From JAEUMD01 sp044222395 (GTDB taxonomy: Bacteria > Pseudomonadota > Alphaproteobacteria > Rhizobiales > Hyphomicrobiaceae): 39,981 nt of DNA. The translations under genes and the position numbers were made by a program. The first letter of the stretch is position 1; every line of letters starts with the position of its first letter. The stretch covers positions 1-39,981 of the forward strand of contig JBGANK010000028.1 of assembly GCA_044222395.1 (NCBI GenBank), given 5' to 3'. Shown in pieces: positions 1 through 8,502 of the stretch. The notes below the pieces were generated by a model that saw nothing but the letters and a program-made list of their open reading frames with translations, did no database searches and was not told the DNA's origin.

Positions 1-1137
1 GGTCGGGATGCCACCCATGTTGTAGTGCACGGTCGGGATGACGGGGATCGGCTGACGGCGCAGGTCGACGCCGGCAAAGATCTTGGCGCTTTCGGTGATG
101 CCCGGCAAACGCTCGGCCAGGATCTTGGGATCGAGGTGATCGAGATGCAGATGGATGTGGTCGCTCTCGGCGCCGACGCCGCGTCCCTCACGGATTTCGA
201 CCGTCATCGACCGCGAGACGACATCGCGAGAAGCGAGGTCCTTGGCGTGCGGCGCGTAGCGCTCCATGAAGCGCTCGCCCTGCGAGTTGGTGAGATAGCC
301 GCCCTCGCCGCGCGCGCCCTCGGTGATGAGTACGCCCGCACCGTAGATTCCGGTCGGGTGGAACTGGACGAACTCCATGTCCTGCAGCGGCAGGCCGGCA
401 CGCAGCACCATCGCATTGCCGTCGCCGGTGCAGGTGTGCGCGGAAGTGCAAGAAAAGTAGGCGCGGCCGTAGCCGCCGGTGGCAAGGATGGTGCGCTTGG
501 CCATGAAGGCATGGATGGTGCCGTCGTCGAGGCAGAGCGCGACGACGCCGCGGCAATTGCCCTCCTGATCCATCATCAGGTCGATGGCGAAGTACTCGAT
601 GAAGAACTCCGCCGAATAGCGCAGCGACTGGCCATAGAGCGTGTGCAGCATGGCGTGGCCGGTGCGGTCGGCGGCGGCACAGGTGCGCTGCGCGGGCGGG
701 CCTTCGCCGAATTCGGTGGTCATGCCGCCGAACGGACGCTGGTAGATCTTGCCGTCCTCGGTGCGCGAGAAGGGCACGCCGTAGTGCTCGAGCTCATAAA
801 CGGCATCGGGCGCGTGTCGGCACAGGTATTCGATGGAATCCTGGTCGCCGAGCCAGTCCGACCCCTTCACCGTGTCGTACATGTGCCAGCGCCAGTTGTC
901 GGGGCCCATGTTGCCGAGCGAGGCGGCAACGCCACCCTGGGCTGCGACCGTATGCGAGCGCGTGGGGAAGACCTTGGTGACACAGGCTGTCTTCAGACCC
1001 GCCTCGGCACATCCCAGAGTCGCACGCAACCCAGCGCCGCCGGCACCGACAACGATGACATCATAGGTGTGATACGTGACGGGATAGGCCTTGCCGTTGA
1101 CGGCTGGTCCGCTGTGCTTCATCGCCATCGCCGTCAT
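1..1137 (-). CDS. sdhA: Succinate dehydrogenase flavoprotein subunit, 3' end cut by window edge
   Basis: Catalytic FAD subunit of respiratory complex II, oxidising succinate to fumarate in the TCA cycle. The reading frame is open to the left edge, so the first 379 codons of a usual ~600 are present. Visible are the dinucleotide-binding motif VVGAGGAGLRA near residues 30-40, the flavinylation segment SHTVAAQGG (the His carries covalent FAD), FGGMTTEFGEGP, and the active-site HPTGIYG region. The ATG at 1137 overlaps the sdhD stop by four bases (ATGA), so translation is probably coupled. A closer ATG pair lies 3 and 5 codons downstream. sdhB is expected beyond the left edge. Identification is secure from family motifs and operon position. 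Confidence 0.97.
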   Translation of the reverse strand, partial: MTAMAMKHSGPAVNGKAYPVTYHTYDVIVVGAGGAGLRATLGCAEAGLKTACVTKVFPTRSHTVAAQGGVAASLGNMGPDNWRWHMYDTVKGSDWLGDQDSIEYLCRHAPDAVYELEHYGVPFSRTEDGKIYQRPFGGMTTEFGEGPPAQRTCAAADRTGHAMLHTLYGQSLRYSAEFFIEYFAIDLMMDQEGNCRGVVALCLDDGTIHAFMAKRTILATGGYGRAYFSCTSAHTCTGDGNAMVLRAGLPLQDMEFVQFHPTGIYGAGVLITEGARGEGGYLTNSQGERFMERYAPHAKDLASRDVVSRSMTVEIREGRGVGAESDHIHLHLDHLDPKILAERLPGITESAKIFAGVDLRRQPIPVIPTVHYNMGGIPT

Positions 1138-1514
1138 GCTCCAAAGCTCAGTTTGGCTACGGCAAACAGGCACGCCGCGCCGACAAGTATTGCAAAGAAC
1201 GAGTTGAGCATCAGCAGTATCACCTTGCTCAGCTCACCATGCACATAGTCCTCGATGATGACCTGCATGCCTAAGCGCATGTGGATGGCGCCGGAGATCG
1301 CCAGCAGCCCCAAGCCGATCGCATTCACGGGATGGGCAAGGCGCGCCTTCACCGTGGCGTAGTCCGCGCCGACCAGCGAGACGAGCAGCCAGACCAGGAA
1401 CACGGTCAAAAACAGATTGGCGACCGAGGTGACGCGCAGCATCCAGAAATGATCGGTACCTTCCTTGGCGGAACCGAGCGCGCGGGCGTTCTTCAATGGG
1501 GTTCGCATGTTCAT
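1134..1514 (-). CDS. sdhD: Succinate dehydrogenase membrane anchor subunit SdhD
   Basis: Small membrane subunit (126 aa) that with SdhC anchors complex II and helps bind haem b and ubiquinone. Three hydrophobic segments are visible, about residues 30-50, 63-80 and 97-118. The segment HMRLGMQVIIEDYVHG between helices 2 and 3 holds the histidine and Asp-Tyr pair typical of SdhD. The gene begins 15 bases after the sdhC stop, with AGGGAAG upstream of the ATG, and its stop overlaps the sdhA start, so sdhC-sdhD-sdhA is one transcription unit. Sequence is poorly conserved in this family, so the call rests on length, topology, the conserved histidine stretch and position. Confidence 0.93.
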   Translation of the reverse strand: MNMRTPLKNARALGSAKEGTDHFWMLRVTSVANLFLTVFLVWLLVSLVGADYATVKARLAHPVNAIGLGLLAISGAIHMRLGMQVIIEDYVHGELSKVILLMLNSFFAILVGAACLFAVAKLSFGA

Positions 1515-1529
1515 GGCAGCTTGCTTCCC

Positions 1530-1940
1530 TCAGCTCGAAATATATGCGGCAAGCCAGATCAGCGCCGTCAGCAGCGTCGAAGTGACGAGCGTGCCCCATG
1601 ACAGCAGATCAATGGTCTTCAGGTCGTAGCCGCGGCCGGTGTCCCAGATGAAATGGCGGATGCCTCCCATCAAGTGATGCATCAGCGCCCAGGTGTAGCC
1701 GAGCAGGATGAGGCGGCCCAGCCAACTGCCAAACAGCCCGTTTACGAATTCGAAGTAGTGGGGTCCGACGGCGGCGGCGACCAGCCACCACATCAGCAGC
1801 AACGAGCCGAAATAGAGTGCCGCCCCTGTTATGCGATGCATGATCGACATCATCATGCTGATGAGCGGCGAGTAGATCTGCAAATGCGGCGACAAGGGAC
1901 GCTCGGGCCTGGCCCCGCGCGCGGATTTGGCTTCTGCCAT
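1530..1940 (-). CDS. sdhC: Succinate dehydrogenase cytochrome b556 subunit SdhC
   Basis: First gene of the sdh operon, 136 aa. The motif SPHLQIY followed by SIMHRITG is the SdhC family signature; the Ser and Arg of the second motif contribute to the quinone site. The HHLMGGIRHFIWD segment near residues 89-101 contains the probable haem b ligand histidine. Three transmembrane helices are visible at about residues 38-58, 74-90 and 112-133. The ATG at 1940 is preceded by GAGGA at a suitable distance. The 169-base gap up to the next gene on the same strand must hold the operon promoter, but I see no convincing -35/-10 pair there. Confidence 0.95.
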   Translation of the reverse strand: MAEAKSARGARPERPLSPHLQIYSPLISMMMSIMHRITGAALYFGSLLLMWWLVAAAVGPHYFEFVNGLFGSWLGRLILLGYTWALMHHLMGGIRHFIWDTGRGYDLKTIDLLSWGTLVTSTLLTALIWLAAYISS

Positions 1941-2109
1941 GACGAGTCCTCACGGTATGAGCTCAAGCGACTTTTAGCGCGCTTGCTGCAACGCGGCAAT
2001 TAATCGAATGACATAGGAGGGTTGGCCTGCGTCAGTTGCAGCGATCAGGGGGCAGGACATGCGCCTGCCGCACGGTCCGGGGGGCTCTTTCGGCCGTCGT
2101 GTGGCCTCG

Positions 2110-3084
2110 TCAATCCAAAGAGGCGATGATGGCGCGGCCCAATGCCGATCCGCTCTCAAAAGCGTGCTCGGAGAGGCGTCCCAGGCACCAATCGCCGGCG
2201 ACGCCGACACTGTATTGGCTGGAGTAGACGTAAGTCTCTCCCAGCGATTGGTCGACCAGGCCGAAACGCCAGAGGTGCGCGGTCATCTGCGAGGGGCGCA
2301 CCGGCGGCAACGACAAGACGTGGCAGACCTCCGACCAGAGTTCCTCGGCCACCATTTCAGACTCCGCATCCTCTGTTTCGCGGCTCCACGCGGGTGACGC
2401 GTGGATGACCAGCGTCTCGCCCTTGAGCGAGCGGCCCGGCTTGGCGTTATTGCGGGCGATCCAGCGGATGATATCGGACATGTCGGAGTAGACATCCTGA
2501 TCGGGCAGGATGCGCTGATCGAGCCGTACCATCAGCGACCAGCACGGTGACATGCGGACGCGTTGCAGCGGTGTTGCCACCTCTTCCACGCGGCCGAGCA
2601 GCAGCTGGGCCTGTGGCGCCGGCACCGTCACGGCGACCGCGGCAAAGGGGCCGACGACGGACTCATCGTCGAACCAGATGTACCAAAAATTGTTACTGCG
2701 ATCGATCGTATGGACGCGGCGGTTGGTATGGATGCGGACGCTTTCGGCCAGCGGCCGGACGATCGACGACATGCCAGGCGTGCCGACGTACCACGGCAGC
2801 ATCTGGCCACCGCCTTCGACGCCAGCTGACGTGATCGGCTTCCATGGCGCGGCGTAGCCTGAGCCACAAAGCTCACTTATGAAATTGCGAAACTGGGTCG
2901 AGCGGGCTGTCAGATACTGGGCGCCGTGATCATAAGGGACGATGCCGACGCGGGTGGTGGCCATGCGTCCACCGATGATGCGATCCTGCTCGAAGATCTC
3001 GACGTAGGCTCCGGCGCGGCGAAGCACGCGAGCACAGGCGAGCCCTGCAAGACCTGCACCGATGACCGCGATCCGCTTCGTCAC
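2110..3084 (-). CDS. Renalase-like FAD-dependent amine oxidase family protein
   Basis: A 324-residue flavoprotein. The N-terminus has the Rossmann motif GAGLAGL (residues 9-15), the FAD ribose contact glutamate in EIFEQD, then GGRMATTR and YDHGAQYLTAR, a combination typical of renalase-like NAD(P)/FAD oxidoreductases. Near the C-terminus GVAGDWCLG with a following SGSALGRAI helix closes the FAD site. Bacterial renalases oxidise aberrant dihydro-NAD(P) isomers, but many homologues are uncharacterised, so the substrate here is inference. The start is GTG; an in-frame TAG lies 11 codons upstream with no ATG between, so no longer start is possible. It stands alone, 169 bases upstream of sdhC on the same strand. 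Confidence 0.82.
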   Translation of the reverse strand: MTKRIAVIGAGLAGLACARVLRRAGAYVEIFEQDRIIGGRMATTRVGIVPYDHGAQYLTARSTQFRNFISELCGSGYAAPWKPITSAGVEGGGQMLPWYVGTPGMSSIVRPLAESVRIHTNRRVHTIDRSNNFWYIWFDDESVVGPFAAVAVTVPAPQAQLLLGRVEEVATPLQRVRMSPCWSLMVRLDQRILPDQDVYSDMSDIIRWIARNNAKPGRSLKGETLVIHASPAWSRETEDAESEMVAEELWSEVCHVLSLPPVRPSQMTAHLWRFGLVDQSLGETYVYSSQYSVGVAGDWCLGRLSEHAFESGSALGRAIIASLD

Positions 3085-3423
3085 TCGTATTTCTTGCGGC
3101 TTTGGCCGCGCCTCCGGCTAGTTGGCTTGTGGCAGGGAACGCGCGTGACCGGGTGCTGGACGAGGACACTTCAAAGCACACGGTGTGATTCGGTCGCCAA
3201 CGAACATTAGGTGATCCGACAAGAGACTACCTGCTGCATCCCGAACGACCGAGGCGGCATGGATGTCATGCACTTCTTTCATAAATTGCGTTTGGTTAAC
3301 AGCGTCTAAGGCAACAGAAATCCTTAATCTACAAATAATGATGCCGCCGGTTGCAGGGCAATTCGCCCTGCCTGGCTGGTATACAAGGCTATGGTATTCG
3401 ATGTCTGATTTTCTTGCCGCTGC
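3085..3423. other. Intergenic region with a short palindrome
   Basis: A 339-base gap between the renalase-like gene and the mesaconyl-CoA hydratase stop, both on the minus strand. The stretch around 3270-3350 is clearly more AT-rich than the neighbours. A perfect 7-base-pair hairpin lies at 3353-3371 (GCAGGGC, loop AATTC, GCCCTGC). It sits about 50 bases past the hydratase stop and could end that transcript, but it lacks a T run on either strand. I see no convincing coding frame. Confidence 0.5.
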
Positions 3424-4482
3424 CTAACGAGGCAGTACCAGCCACAGGTCCATCTCGAGGACGACGCTAGGATCATACTTGCCGTCCGCCGTCTTGAAGG
3501 GCAGCGTTTCGCAACTCGCGTTCTTGGTCGCGATGAGGCGCGTGCGCAGCGCGCCGATGTCTTTTCGCCCTGGAATTTCAGCCTTTTCCAAGACTTCCGA
3601 CCAGGCGTAGACGGTGTCTCCCGCAAAACAGGGAGCGACATGGCGGCCGGCGTTGATGGCGGCGACGTGGAAGGCGTTGCCGAGGCCGTTGAAGGAAAGA
3701 GCGCGGGCCAGCGAGATGACAACCCCGCCATAGACGATGCGCTTGCCAAAGCGGCCCTTGGCCTCGGTGTGCTGGTTGAAGTGGACCTTGGCCGTGTTCT
3801 GATAGAGGCGCGTGGCCAACTGATGCTCGGCCTCCTCGAGCGTCATGCCATCGACGTGGTCGATTTTCTCGCCCTCGCTGTAGTCGCCCCAGCGGAACGG
3901 CGAGCCGGCCAGCGCCAGATCGTAACGGGCAACGTCGAGCTTGGGCACGGCATGCCCGATCGCGTCAGGCGAGACCTGGTCAGGCAATTCCGGGACGACC
4001 ACGGCGGGTGCTGGCGCCGCCTTGTCGCGCTTCCTCACCATGACCCAGCGCATGTACTCGATGACGATCTCACCGTGCTGGTTACGGCCGGTCGAACGGA
4101 CATAAACCGTGCCCGTTTCGGCATTGGAATTCTCCTTCAAGCCGATCACCTCGGAGGTGGTCGACAGTGTGTCGCCGGGATAGACCGGCTTCAGGAAGCG
4201 ACCGCCCGCGTAGCCCAGATTGGCGATGGCGTTGAGGGAGATGTCGGGCACGGTCTTGCCGAACACGACGTGGAAGGCGAGGAGATCGTCGATGGGAGAG
4301 GCGGGATAGCCGATCGCCCGGGCGAACGCATCGGAGGATTGCACGGCAAATCGCGGTCCGTAGAGGCTCGTGTAGAGCGCCACGTCGCCGTGGCTGACGG
4401 TGCGCGGCGTGGCATGCGTGATGACCTGACCGAACCTGAAGTCTTCGAAGTAATTGCCGGGATTGGTCTTGGTTGCCGTCAT
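3424..4482 (-). CDS. mch: Mesaconyl-CoA hydratase (double MaoC-like hotdog protein)
   Basis: A 352-residue MaoC-like dehydratase with two hotdog folds, of the length and pattern of mesaconyl-C1-CoA hydratase (2-methylfumaryl-CoA hydratase). This enzyme interconverts beta-methylmalyl-CoA and mesaconyl-CoA in the ethylmalonyl-CoA pathway. Visible are NYFEDFRFGQ near the N-terminus, the first hotdog with FLKPVYPGDTL, and the second with KVHFNQH (about residue 245) and RIVYGG followed by CFAGDTVYAWSEV. I place the start at the ATG at 4482 (MTATKTNPG), where family similarity begins, rather than at an upstream in-frame start near 4545. The neighbouring CoA-ester lyase gene on the same strand fits a pathway pair. 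Family and role are likely; exact substrate is inferred. Confidence 0.88.
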   Translation of the reverse strand: MTATKTNPGNYFEDFRFGQVITHATPRTVSHGDVALYTSLYGPRFAVQSSDAFARAIGYPASPIDDLLAFHVVFGKTVPDISLNAIANLGYAGGRFLKPVYPGDTLSTTSEVIGLKENSNAETGTVYVRSTGRNQHGEIVIEYMRWVMVRKRDKAAPAPAVVVPELPDQVSPDAIGHAVPKLDVARYDLALAGSPFRWGDYSEGEKIDHVDGMTLEEAEHQLATRLYQNTAKVHFNQHTEAKGRFGKRIVYGGVVISLARALSFNGLGNAFHVAAINAGRHVAPCFAGDTVYAWSEVLEKAEIPGRKDIGALRTRLIATKNASCETLPFKTADGKYDPSVVLEMDLWLVLPR

Positions 4483-4533
4483 ACGTCGCGTCTTTCCGAT
4501 CGTTTCAGCCCTGCAGTTCGCATCACGCGAATT

Positions 4534-4640
4534 GCCTGCCCCCATTCATCATGGGGAGGTTTAGGGTAAGGGGCGGAAACTTGCGCTGCGGCCTGTAGCT
4601 GTCCCTCACACCGACCCTTTCCCCGCGAGCGGGGAGAGGG
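4534..4640. repeat. Pair of GC-rich palindromic repeats between mch and the CoA-ester lyase gene
   Basis: Two hairpin sequences occupy the 165-base gap. The first is at 4540-4556 (CCCCAT, loop TCATC, ATGGGG) followed by AGGTTTAGGG. The second is at 4615-4640, with 12-base arms CCCTTTCCCCGC and GCGGGGAGAGGG around a GA loop and one T-G pair. This style of C-run and G-run palindrome is a common dispersed intergenic repeat in Hyphomicrobiales genomes. The second hairpin lies just past the lyase stop, so it may also end or process that mRNA. Only one copy of each is seen here. Confidence 0.7.
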
Positions 4641-4647
4641 AGATAAC

Positions 4648-5532
4648 TCACGCCTTCTCCATATCCTTTATCGCCTCGGCGATGGCGACCGTGCGCATCG
4701 CCATGACCATGTGCAAGCGCTCCACCATCCGGCCCTCGACCGTTATGACGCCGAGCTTTTCGTTCTCGGGCTTGGCGAATTCGGCGATGATCTTGCGCGA
4801 CCATGCAACCTCGGCCTCGGATGGCGAGAAGGTCTCGTTGGCGATCGACACCTGGCTGGGATGGATCAGCGTCTTGCCGTCCATGCCAAGCGTGCGCCCG
4901 TGCTCGGCCTCTGCCCTGAAACCGATCTCGTCCTTGAAATCGTTGTAGACGCCATCGAGTACGTCGAGCCCGTAGGCGCGCGCGGCGACGATCGTCATCG
5001 ACAGCCACGGAACGACCGCGAAGCGATCCTTGTAGGCGCGGGCATGGCTTTCCTTGAGCAGGTCGTTGGTGCCCATGACAAGGCAGGTCAGCCGGTTCTC
5101 GCGCTCGATGCCGGCCATCGCGATCTCGCGCACGTTGAGGATCGACATCGGCGTCTCGATCATCGCCCAGAGTTTGGTGTTCTCGGGGGCGCCGGCACCG
5201 GCAAGAACCTTGGCTGACGAGATGATGTCGCCGGGCCGGCCGACCTTGGGTACGAGGATGGCGTCGGGCGCGGCCTTGGCGGCGGCAAACAGGTCGTCCG
5301 CCCCCCATGGCGTCTCCAGGCCGTTGACGCGGATGATCAGCTCGCGCTTGCCGTAGCCGCCGCTGGCGACCGCCGCGCATACCTTCTCGCGCGCGGCAAT
5401 CTTGGCATCGGGTGCGACGGCATCCTCCAGGTCGAGGATCAGTGCATCGGCCGGTATGGTCTTGGCCTTGTCCAGGGCGCGCTCATTGGATCCGGGCATG
5501 TAAAGTACACTGCGGCGCGGACGTACCGTCAT
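4648..5532 (-). CDS. HpcH/HpaI-CitE family CoA-ester lyase (malyl-CoA lyase or malyl-CoA thioesterase type)
   Basis: A 294-residue TIM-barrel enzyme of the CitE/malyl-CoA lyase family. Motifs are RRSVLYMPGSN at the N-terminus, LDLEDAV (metal-binding acidic cluster, about residues 34-40), the strand with IRVNG, AMIETP (metal-ligand Glu), MGTNDL and TLIHPSQV. In the ethylmalonyl-CoA pathway the family supplies L-malyl-CoA/beta-methylmalyl-CoA lyase (Mcl1, usually nearer 320 residues) and (3S)-malyl-CoA thioesterase (Mcl2, nearer 285). Length and N-terminus fit the Mcl2/CitE-like group slightly better, but I cannot decide from motifs. The mch gene follows it on the same strand, supporting a role in acetyl-CoA or C1 assimilation. 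It is divergent from the pyridoxal kinase gene. Confidence 0.85.
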   Translation of the reverse strand: MTVRPRRSVLYMPGSNERALDKAKTIPADALILDLEDAVAPDAKIAAREKVCAAVASGGYGKRELIIRVNGLETPWGADDLFAAAKAAPDAILVPKVGRPGDIISSAKVLAGAGAPENTKLWAMIETPMSILNVREIAMAGIERENRLTCLVMGTNDLLKESHARAYKDRFAVVPWLSMTIVAARAYGLDVLDGVYNDFKDEIGFRAEAEHGRTLGMDGKTLIHPSQVSIANETFSPSEAEVAWSRKIIAEFAKPENEKLGVITVEGRMVERLHMVMAMRTVAIAEAIKDMEKA

Positions 5533-5708
5533 GTCGATGTCACCTCTTGGCCGGGCTCAGTAAACTCTGGTCGCGGGCGATCAGGCTCGATATTTTGCAG
5601 TGCACCCTAATCGTGCGACCCTGAATTACAACTCGAAAAAGGTCGACTATCCTCGTTGTTCGATTGCCGCCCGATGGTCCGGTGGCCGCCAACCCCTCCG
5701 CAAGCTCA

Positions 5709-6566
5709 ATGGCCCTGATCCTCGCCTTTTCCTCCCACGTTGCATTCGGTCACGTCGGTCTTTCCGCAATGGTTCCGGCACTCAACGCGCTCGGCCACGA
5801 GGTCATCGCGGTGCCTACCGTTGTCCTTTCGAACCATTACGGCTATGCGAACACAGGCGGGGCCTCTTTGGCGCCGGCACAACACGCGGCCATGATCGAT
5901 GCGCTTGCGGCCAACGGATGGCTCAGGTGCGTCGATGCGGTGTTGACGGGATATCTGTCCGGGGTCGATACCGTGGCCATGCTCGCGCAATTGATTGGAG
6001 GTTTGCGAGCAGAAAGGCCGGACCTCGTCTACCAATGCGATCCGGTGCTCGGCGATGATCCCAAAGGGCTCTACGTCGGCGAAGATGTTGCCGCTGCGAT
6101 CCGTGACCACTTGGTGCCGTTGGCCGATATCGTTACACCGAACCGATTCGAGCTTGCCTGGCTCGCCGGCAATCGGGTGGAGAGCGTTGCAGACGCCGCT
6201 CGGGCGGCAGGCTCGCTCGGCGTCAAACTCGTGGCCGTGACCTCGGTTCCAGCGGCGGGCGGGCTGATCGGCAACTTCATGCGAGATGAACGAGAGGCAA
6301 TCCTGTTTGCGTCGGCACGAATCGAACAGGTTCCGCATGGCACCGGCGACCTGTTCGCGGCTTTGCTGATCGGCCACCTTCTCAATGGAGCGTCGCACAC
6401 GGATGCCGTGGCCCGGGCTTCGGCGGGCGTCACGCACGTCATCACGCACAGCGAGGGTGGCGCGGAGCTCAATCTGGTTGAAGCGATCGCGGCGGCCGTC
6501 AACTCCTCTGCTGCTCGCGGTGAACCCATCCAACATCAACATTCAATCGGACAACCTCGACGGTGA
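5709..6566 (+). CDS. pdxY: Pyridoxal kinase (PdxY/PdxK type)
   Basis: A ribokinase-fold kinase of 285 residues that phosphorylates pyridoxal, and probably pyridoxine, to the active B6 cofactor. Visible are the N-terminal SSHVAFGHVGLSA (substrate-binding Ser plus the conserved GHVG segment), the lid-region tyrosine in SNHYGY, the nucleotide-site stretch VTPNRFELAWLAG and the anion-hole/catalytic motif GTGDLFAALL with the base Asp at residue 214. I chose the ATG at 5709 because homology starts there; a GTG or ATG further up (5664) would add 15 unconserved residues. The stop is seven bases before nhaA, so the two are probably co-transcribed and coupled. Confidence 0.9.
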   Translation: MALILAFSSHVAFGHVGLSAMVPALNALGHEVIAVPTVVLSNHYGYANTGGASLAPAQHAAMIDALAANGWLRCVDAVLTGYLSGVDTVAMLAQLIGGLRAERPDLVYQCDPVLGDDPKGLYVGEDVAAAIRDHLVPLADIVTPNRFELAWLAGNRVESVADAARAAGSLGVKLVAVTSVPAAGGLIGNFMRDEREAILFASARIEQVPHGTGDLFAALLIGHLLNGASHTDAVARASAGVTHVITHSEGGAELNLVEAIAAAVNSSAARGEPIQHQHSIGQPRR

Positions 6567-6573
6567 TGGAACA

Positions 6574-7770
6574 ATGAAGGAACGGTTCAAAGGAGCTCTC
6601 GGCTTCATTCAGCACGAGGCGGCCGCCGGCGTGCTTCTGCTGGCGGCAGCGATCATCGCGCTGATCCTGGAGAACTCGCCCGGAAGCTGGATCTACGATG
6701 AGCTGCTCGATACCCACCTGACGATCGGCATCGGTCAGCTGTTGCTCGATAAGCCGCTCGTCCTATGGATCAACGATGGCTTGATGGCGATCTTCTTCTT
6801 TCTGGTGGGTCTGGAGATCAAGCGAGAGCTGATGGTCGGCGAGTTGTCCTCCGTGCGTCGCGCGTCACTGCCCGCGGTGGCGGCGCTCGGCGGCATGATC
6901 GTGCCGGCGCTCATCTACCTCGCGATCAATTATTCCGATCCCATAGCGCGCGGTGGCTGGGCGATCCCGGCCGCTACAGATATCGCTTTTGCCGTCGGCG
7001 TGCTCGCTCTGCTGGGATCGCGCGTTCCGCCTTCGCTCAAGATCTTCCTCCTCGCACTCGCCATCATCGACGACCTGGGCGCCATCGTCATCATCGCCCT
7101 CTTCTACACATCGAATCTATCCGTTTCAGCATTGATCCTGGCCGGCGCAGGAATTACCGGCCTGTTCGTTCTCAATCGATTGCATGTGACGAAGACGGCA
7201 CCCTACGTTCTACTGGGCATGTTCATCTGGGTGTGCGTGCTGAAGTCGGGTGTGCATGCGACGCTGGCTGGCGTCGCGACCGCCTTTGCCGTGCCGCTAC
7301 TTCCAACCGGTGGCGACGATCCGGAGAACGGTTTGCTGATGGACCTGGAACACCGCCTGCATCCTTGGGTGACCTATGCGATCCTGCCCATCTTCGCCTT
7401 TGCCAATGCGGGCGTATCGCTCGAGGGATTGTCGCTCGAAAAGGTCGTCGGGCCTATTCCGCTGGGAATTGCGGCCGGACTTGTCGTTGGCAAGCCGGTC
7501 GGCATCCTGATTTTCACTTGGGCTGCCCTGTTCACGGGAATTGGCGAGCGACCCGAGGGCGCCACGTGGCCCGCAATGGTCGGTATCGCGTGCCTGGGCG
7601 GAATTGGATTCACCATGAGTCTGTTCATCGGCGGACTGGCCTTCCCGCACTCGGCATATGCAGCAGACATCCGTATTGGAGTCCTGGGAGGGTCGATCAT
7701 TTCCGCTGCGATGGGCTATCTCTTGCTTAAGAGCCTGTCCAAAGATACCGCTTCACCTCGACTGCCTTGA
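6574..7770 (+). CDS. nhaA: Na+/H+ antiporter NhaA
   Basis: A 398-residue inner-membrane antiporter that expels Na+ or Li+ in exchange for protons. About twelve hydrophobic helices are visible. Key residues of the family are present: Asp136 in TDIAFAVG, equivalent to the assembly-helix Asp133 of E. coli, and the Asp166-Asp167 pair in LAIIDDLGAI that binds ion and proton. A lysine in VVGKPVGI matches the helix X Lys300, and CLGGIGFTMSLFI is a family signature. The start is the ATG at 6574, seven bases after the pdxY stop; longer in-frame starts would run back inside pdxY. Carbonic anhydrase follows 72 bases downstream. Confidence 0.97.
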   Translation: MKERFKGALGFIQHEAAAGVLLLAAAIIALILENSPGSWIYDELLDTHLTIGIGQLLLDKPLVLWINDGLMAIFFFLVGLEIKRELMVGELSSVRRASLPAVAALGGMIVPALIYLAINYSDPIARGGWAIPAATDIAFAVGVLALLGSRVPPSLKIFLLALAIIDDLGAIVIIALFYTSNLSVSALILAGAGITGLFVLNRLHVTKTAPYVLLGMFIWVCVLKSGVHATLAGVATAFAVPLLPTGGDDPENGLLMDLEHRLHPWVTYAILPIFAFANAGVSLEGLSLEKVVGPIPLGIAAGLVVGKPVGILIFTWAALFTGIGERPEGATWPAMVGIACLGGIGFTMSLFIGGLAFPHSAYAADIRIGVLGGSIISAAMGYLLLKSLSKDTASPRLP

Positions 7771-7842
7771 AGTCCCAAGTACGGGCAGCAGCACGTCGCT
7801 TCAACAGAACGGCACGAACCCGCAGCAAGGAGCACGCCGGCA

Positions 7843-8481
7843 ATGACCCAGTTTCCAGAGCATCTGGCCGATCGATACCAGCGTTTCAAATTCCGGCACT
7901 TCACGCCCAATATGGACCGTTACGAAGAACTGGCGACCTACGGACAGAATCCGGATGTCATGATCGTTTCGTGCTGTGACAGCCGGGTCGATCCGGAGAC
8001 GATCTTCTCGGCGATGCCGGGCGAGTTGTTCGTGATGCGCAACGTCGCCAACCTCGTGCCGCCCTACGAAACACACGGCAAGTTCCACGGTGTTTCGGCG
8101 GCGCTCGAGTTTGCAATCCTCAATCTGCGCGTCAAGCACGTGGTCGTCATGGGCCATGCCGGCTGCGGCGGCGTCAAGGCGGCGCTGGAACAGACGGCGG
8201 CCAAACAGACCGACGCACTCTTCATCTCCAAATGGATGTCGATGCTGGAGGATGCGCGCCTTTCTGTGCTGGCGCGACACCAGGGCTCGTCGACGGCGGT
8301 GCGGCTGCGCGCGCTGGAGATGGAGGGCGTCAAGACCTCGATCAAGAACCTGCGGACGTTCCCGTGCATCCAGACGCTGGAAGGCAAGGGCAAGGTGGCG
8401 CTGCACGGGGCTTATTTCGACATCGCGTCGGGTACGCTGTCGATTCTCAACCACTTGAGCGGCGAGTTCTACGAGCTGTAG
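7843..8481 (+). CDS. Beta-class carbonic anhydrase
   Basis: A 212-residue zinc enzyme hydrating CO2 to bicarbonate. The zinc ligands are Cys45 in SCCDSRVDP, with the Asp47-Arg49 dyad, and His105 and Cys108 in GHAGCGG. The substrate-side segment MRNVANLVPP is intact. Length and motifs are standard for the cytoplasmic beta class. It follows nhaA by 72 bases on the same strand and may be read through from it. Its stop is 21 bases from the end of the convergent NUDIX gene. Confidence 0.96.
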   Translation: MTQFPEHLADRYQRFKFRHFTPNMDRYEELATYGQNPDVMIVSCCDSRVDPETIFSAMPGELFVMRNVANLVPPYETHGKFHGVSAALEFAILNLRVKHVVVMGHAGCGGVKAALEQTAAKQTDALFISKWMSMLEDARLSVLARHQGSSTAVRLRALEMEGVKTSIKNLRTFPCIQTLEGKGKVALHGAYFDIASGTLSILNHLSGEFYEL

Positions 8482-8502
8482 GGTCGCCGGCAGCAGCGAC
8501 GG

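Noticed and set aside
25..1248. A 407-codon plus-strand frame over sdhA
   Set aside because: It is antisense to the conserved flavoprotein gene and matches no family.
3353..3371. Palindrome as a true terminator of mch
   Set aside because: There is no T run on either strand, so it is described but not called as a terminator.
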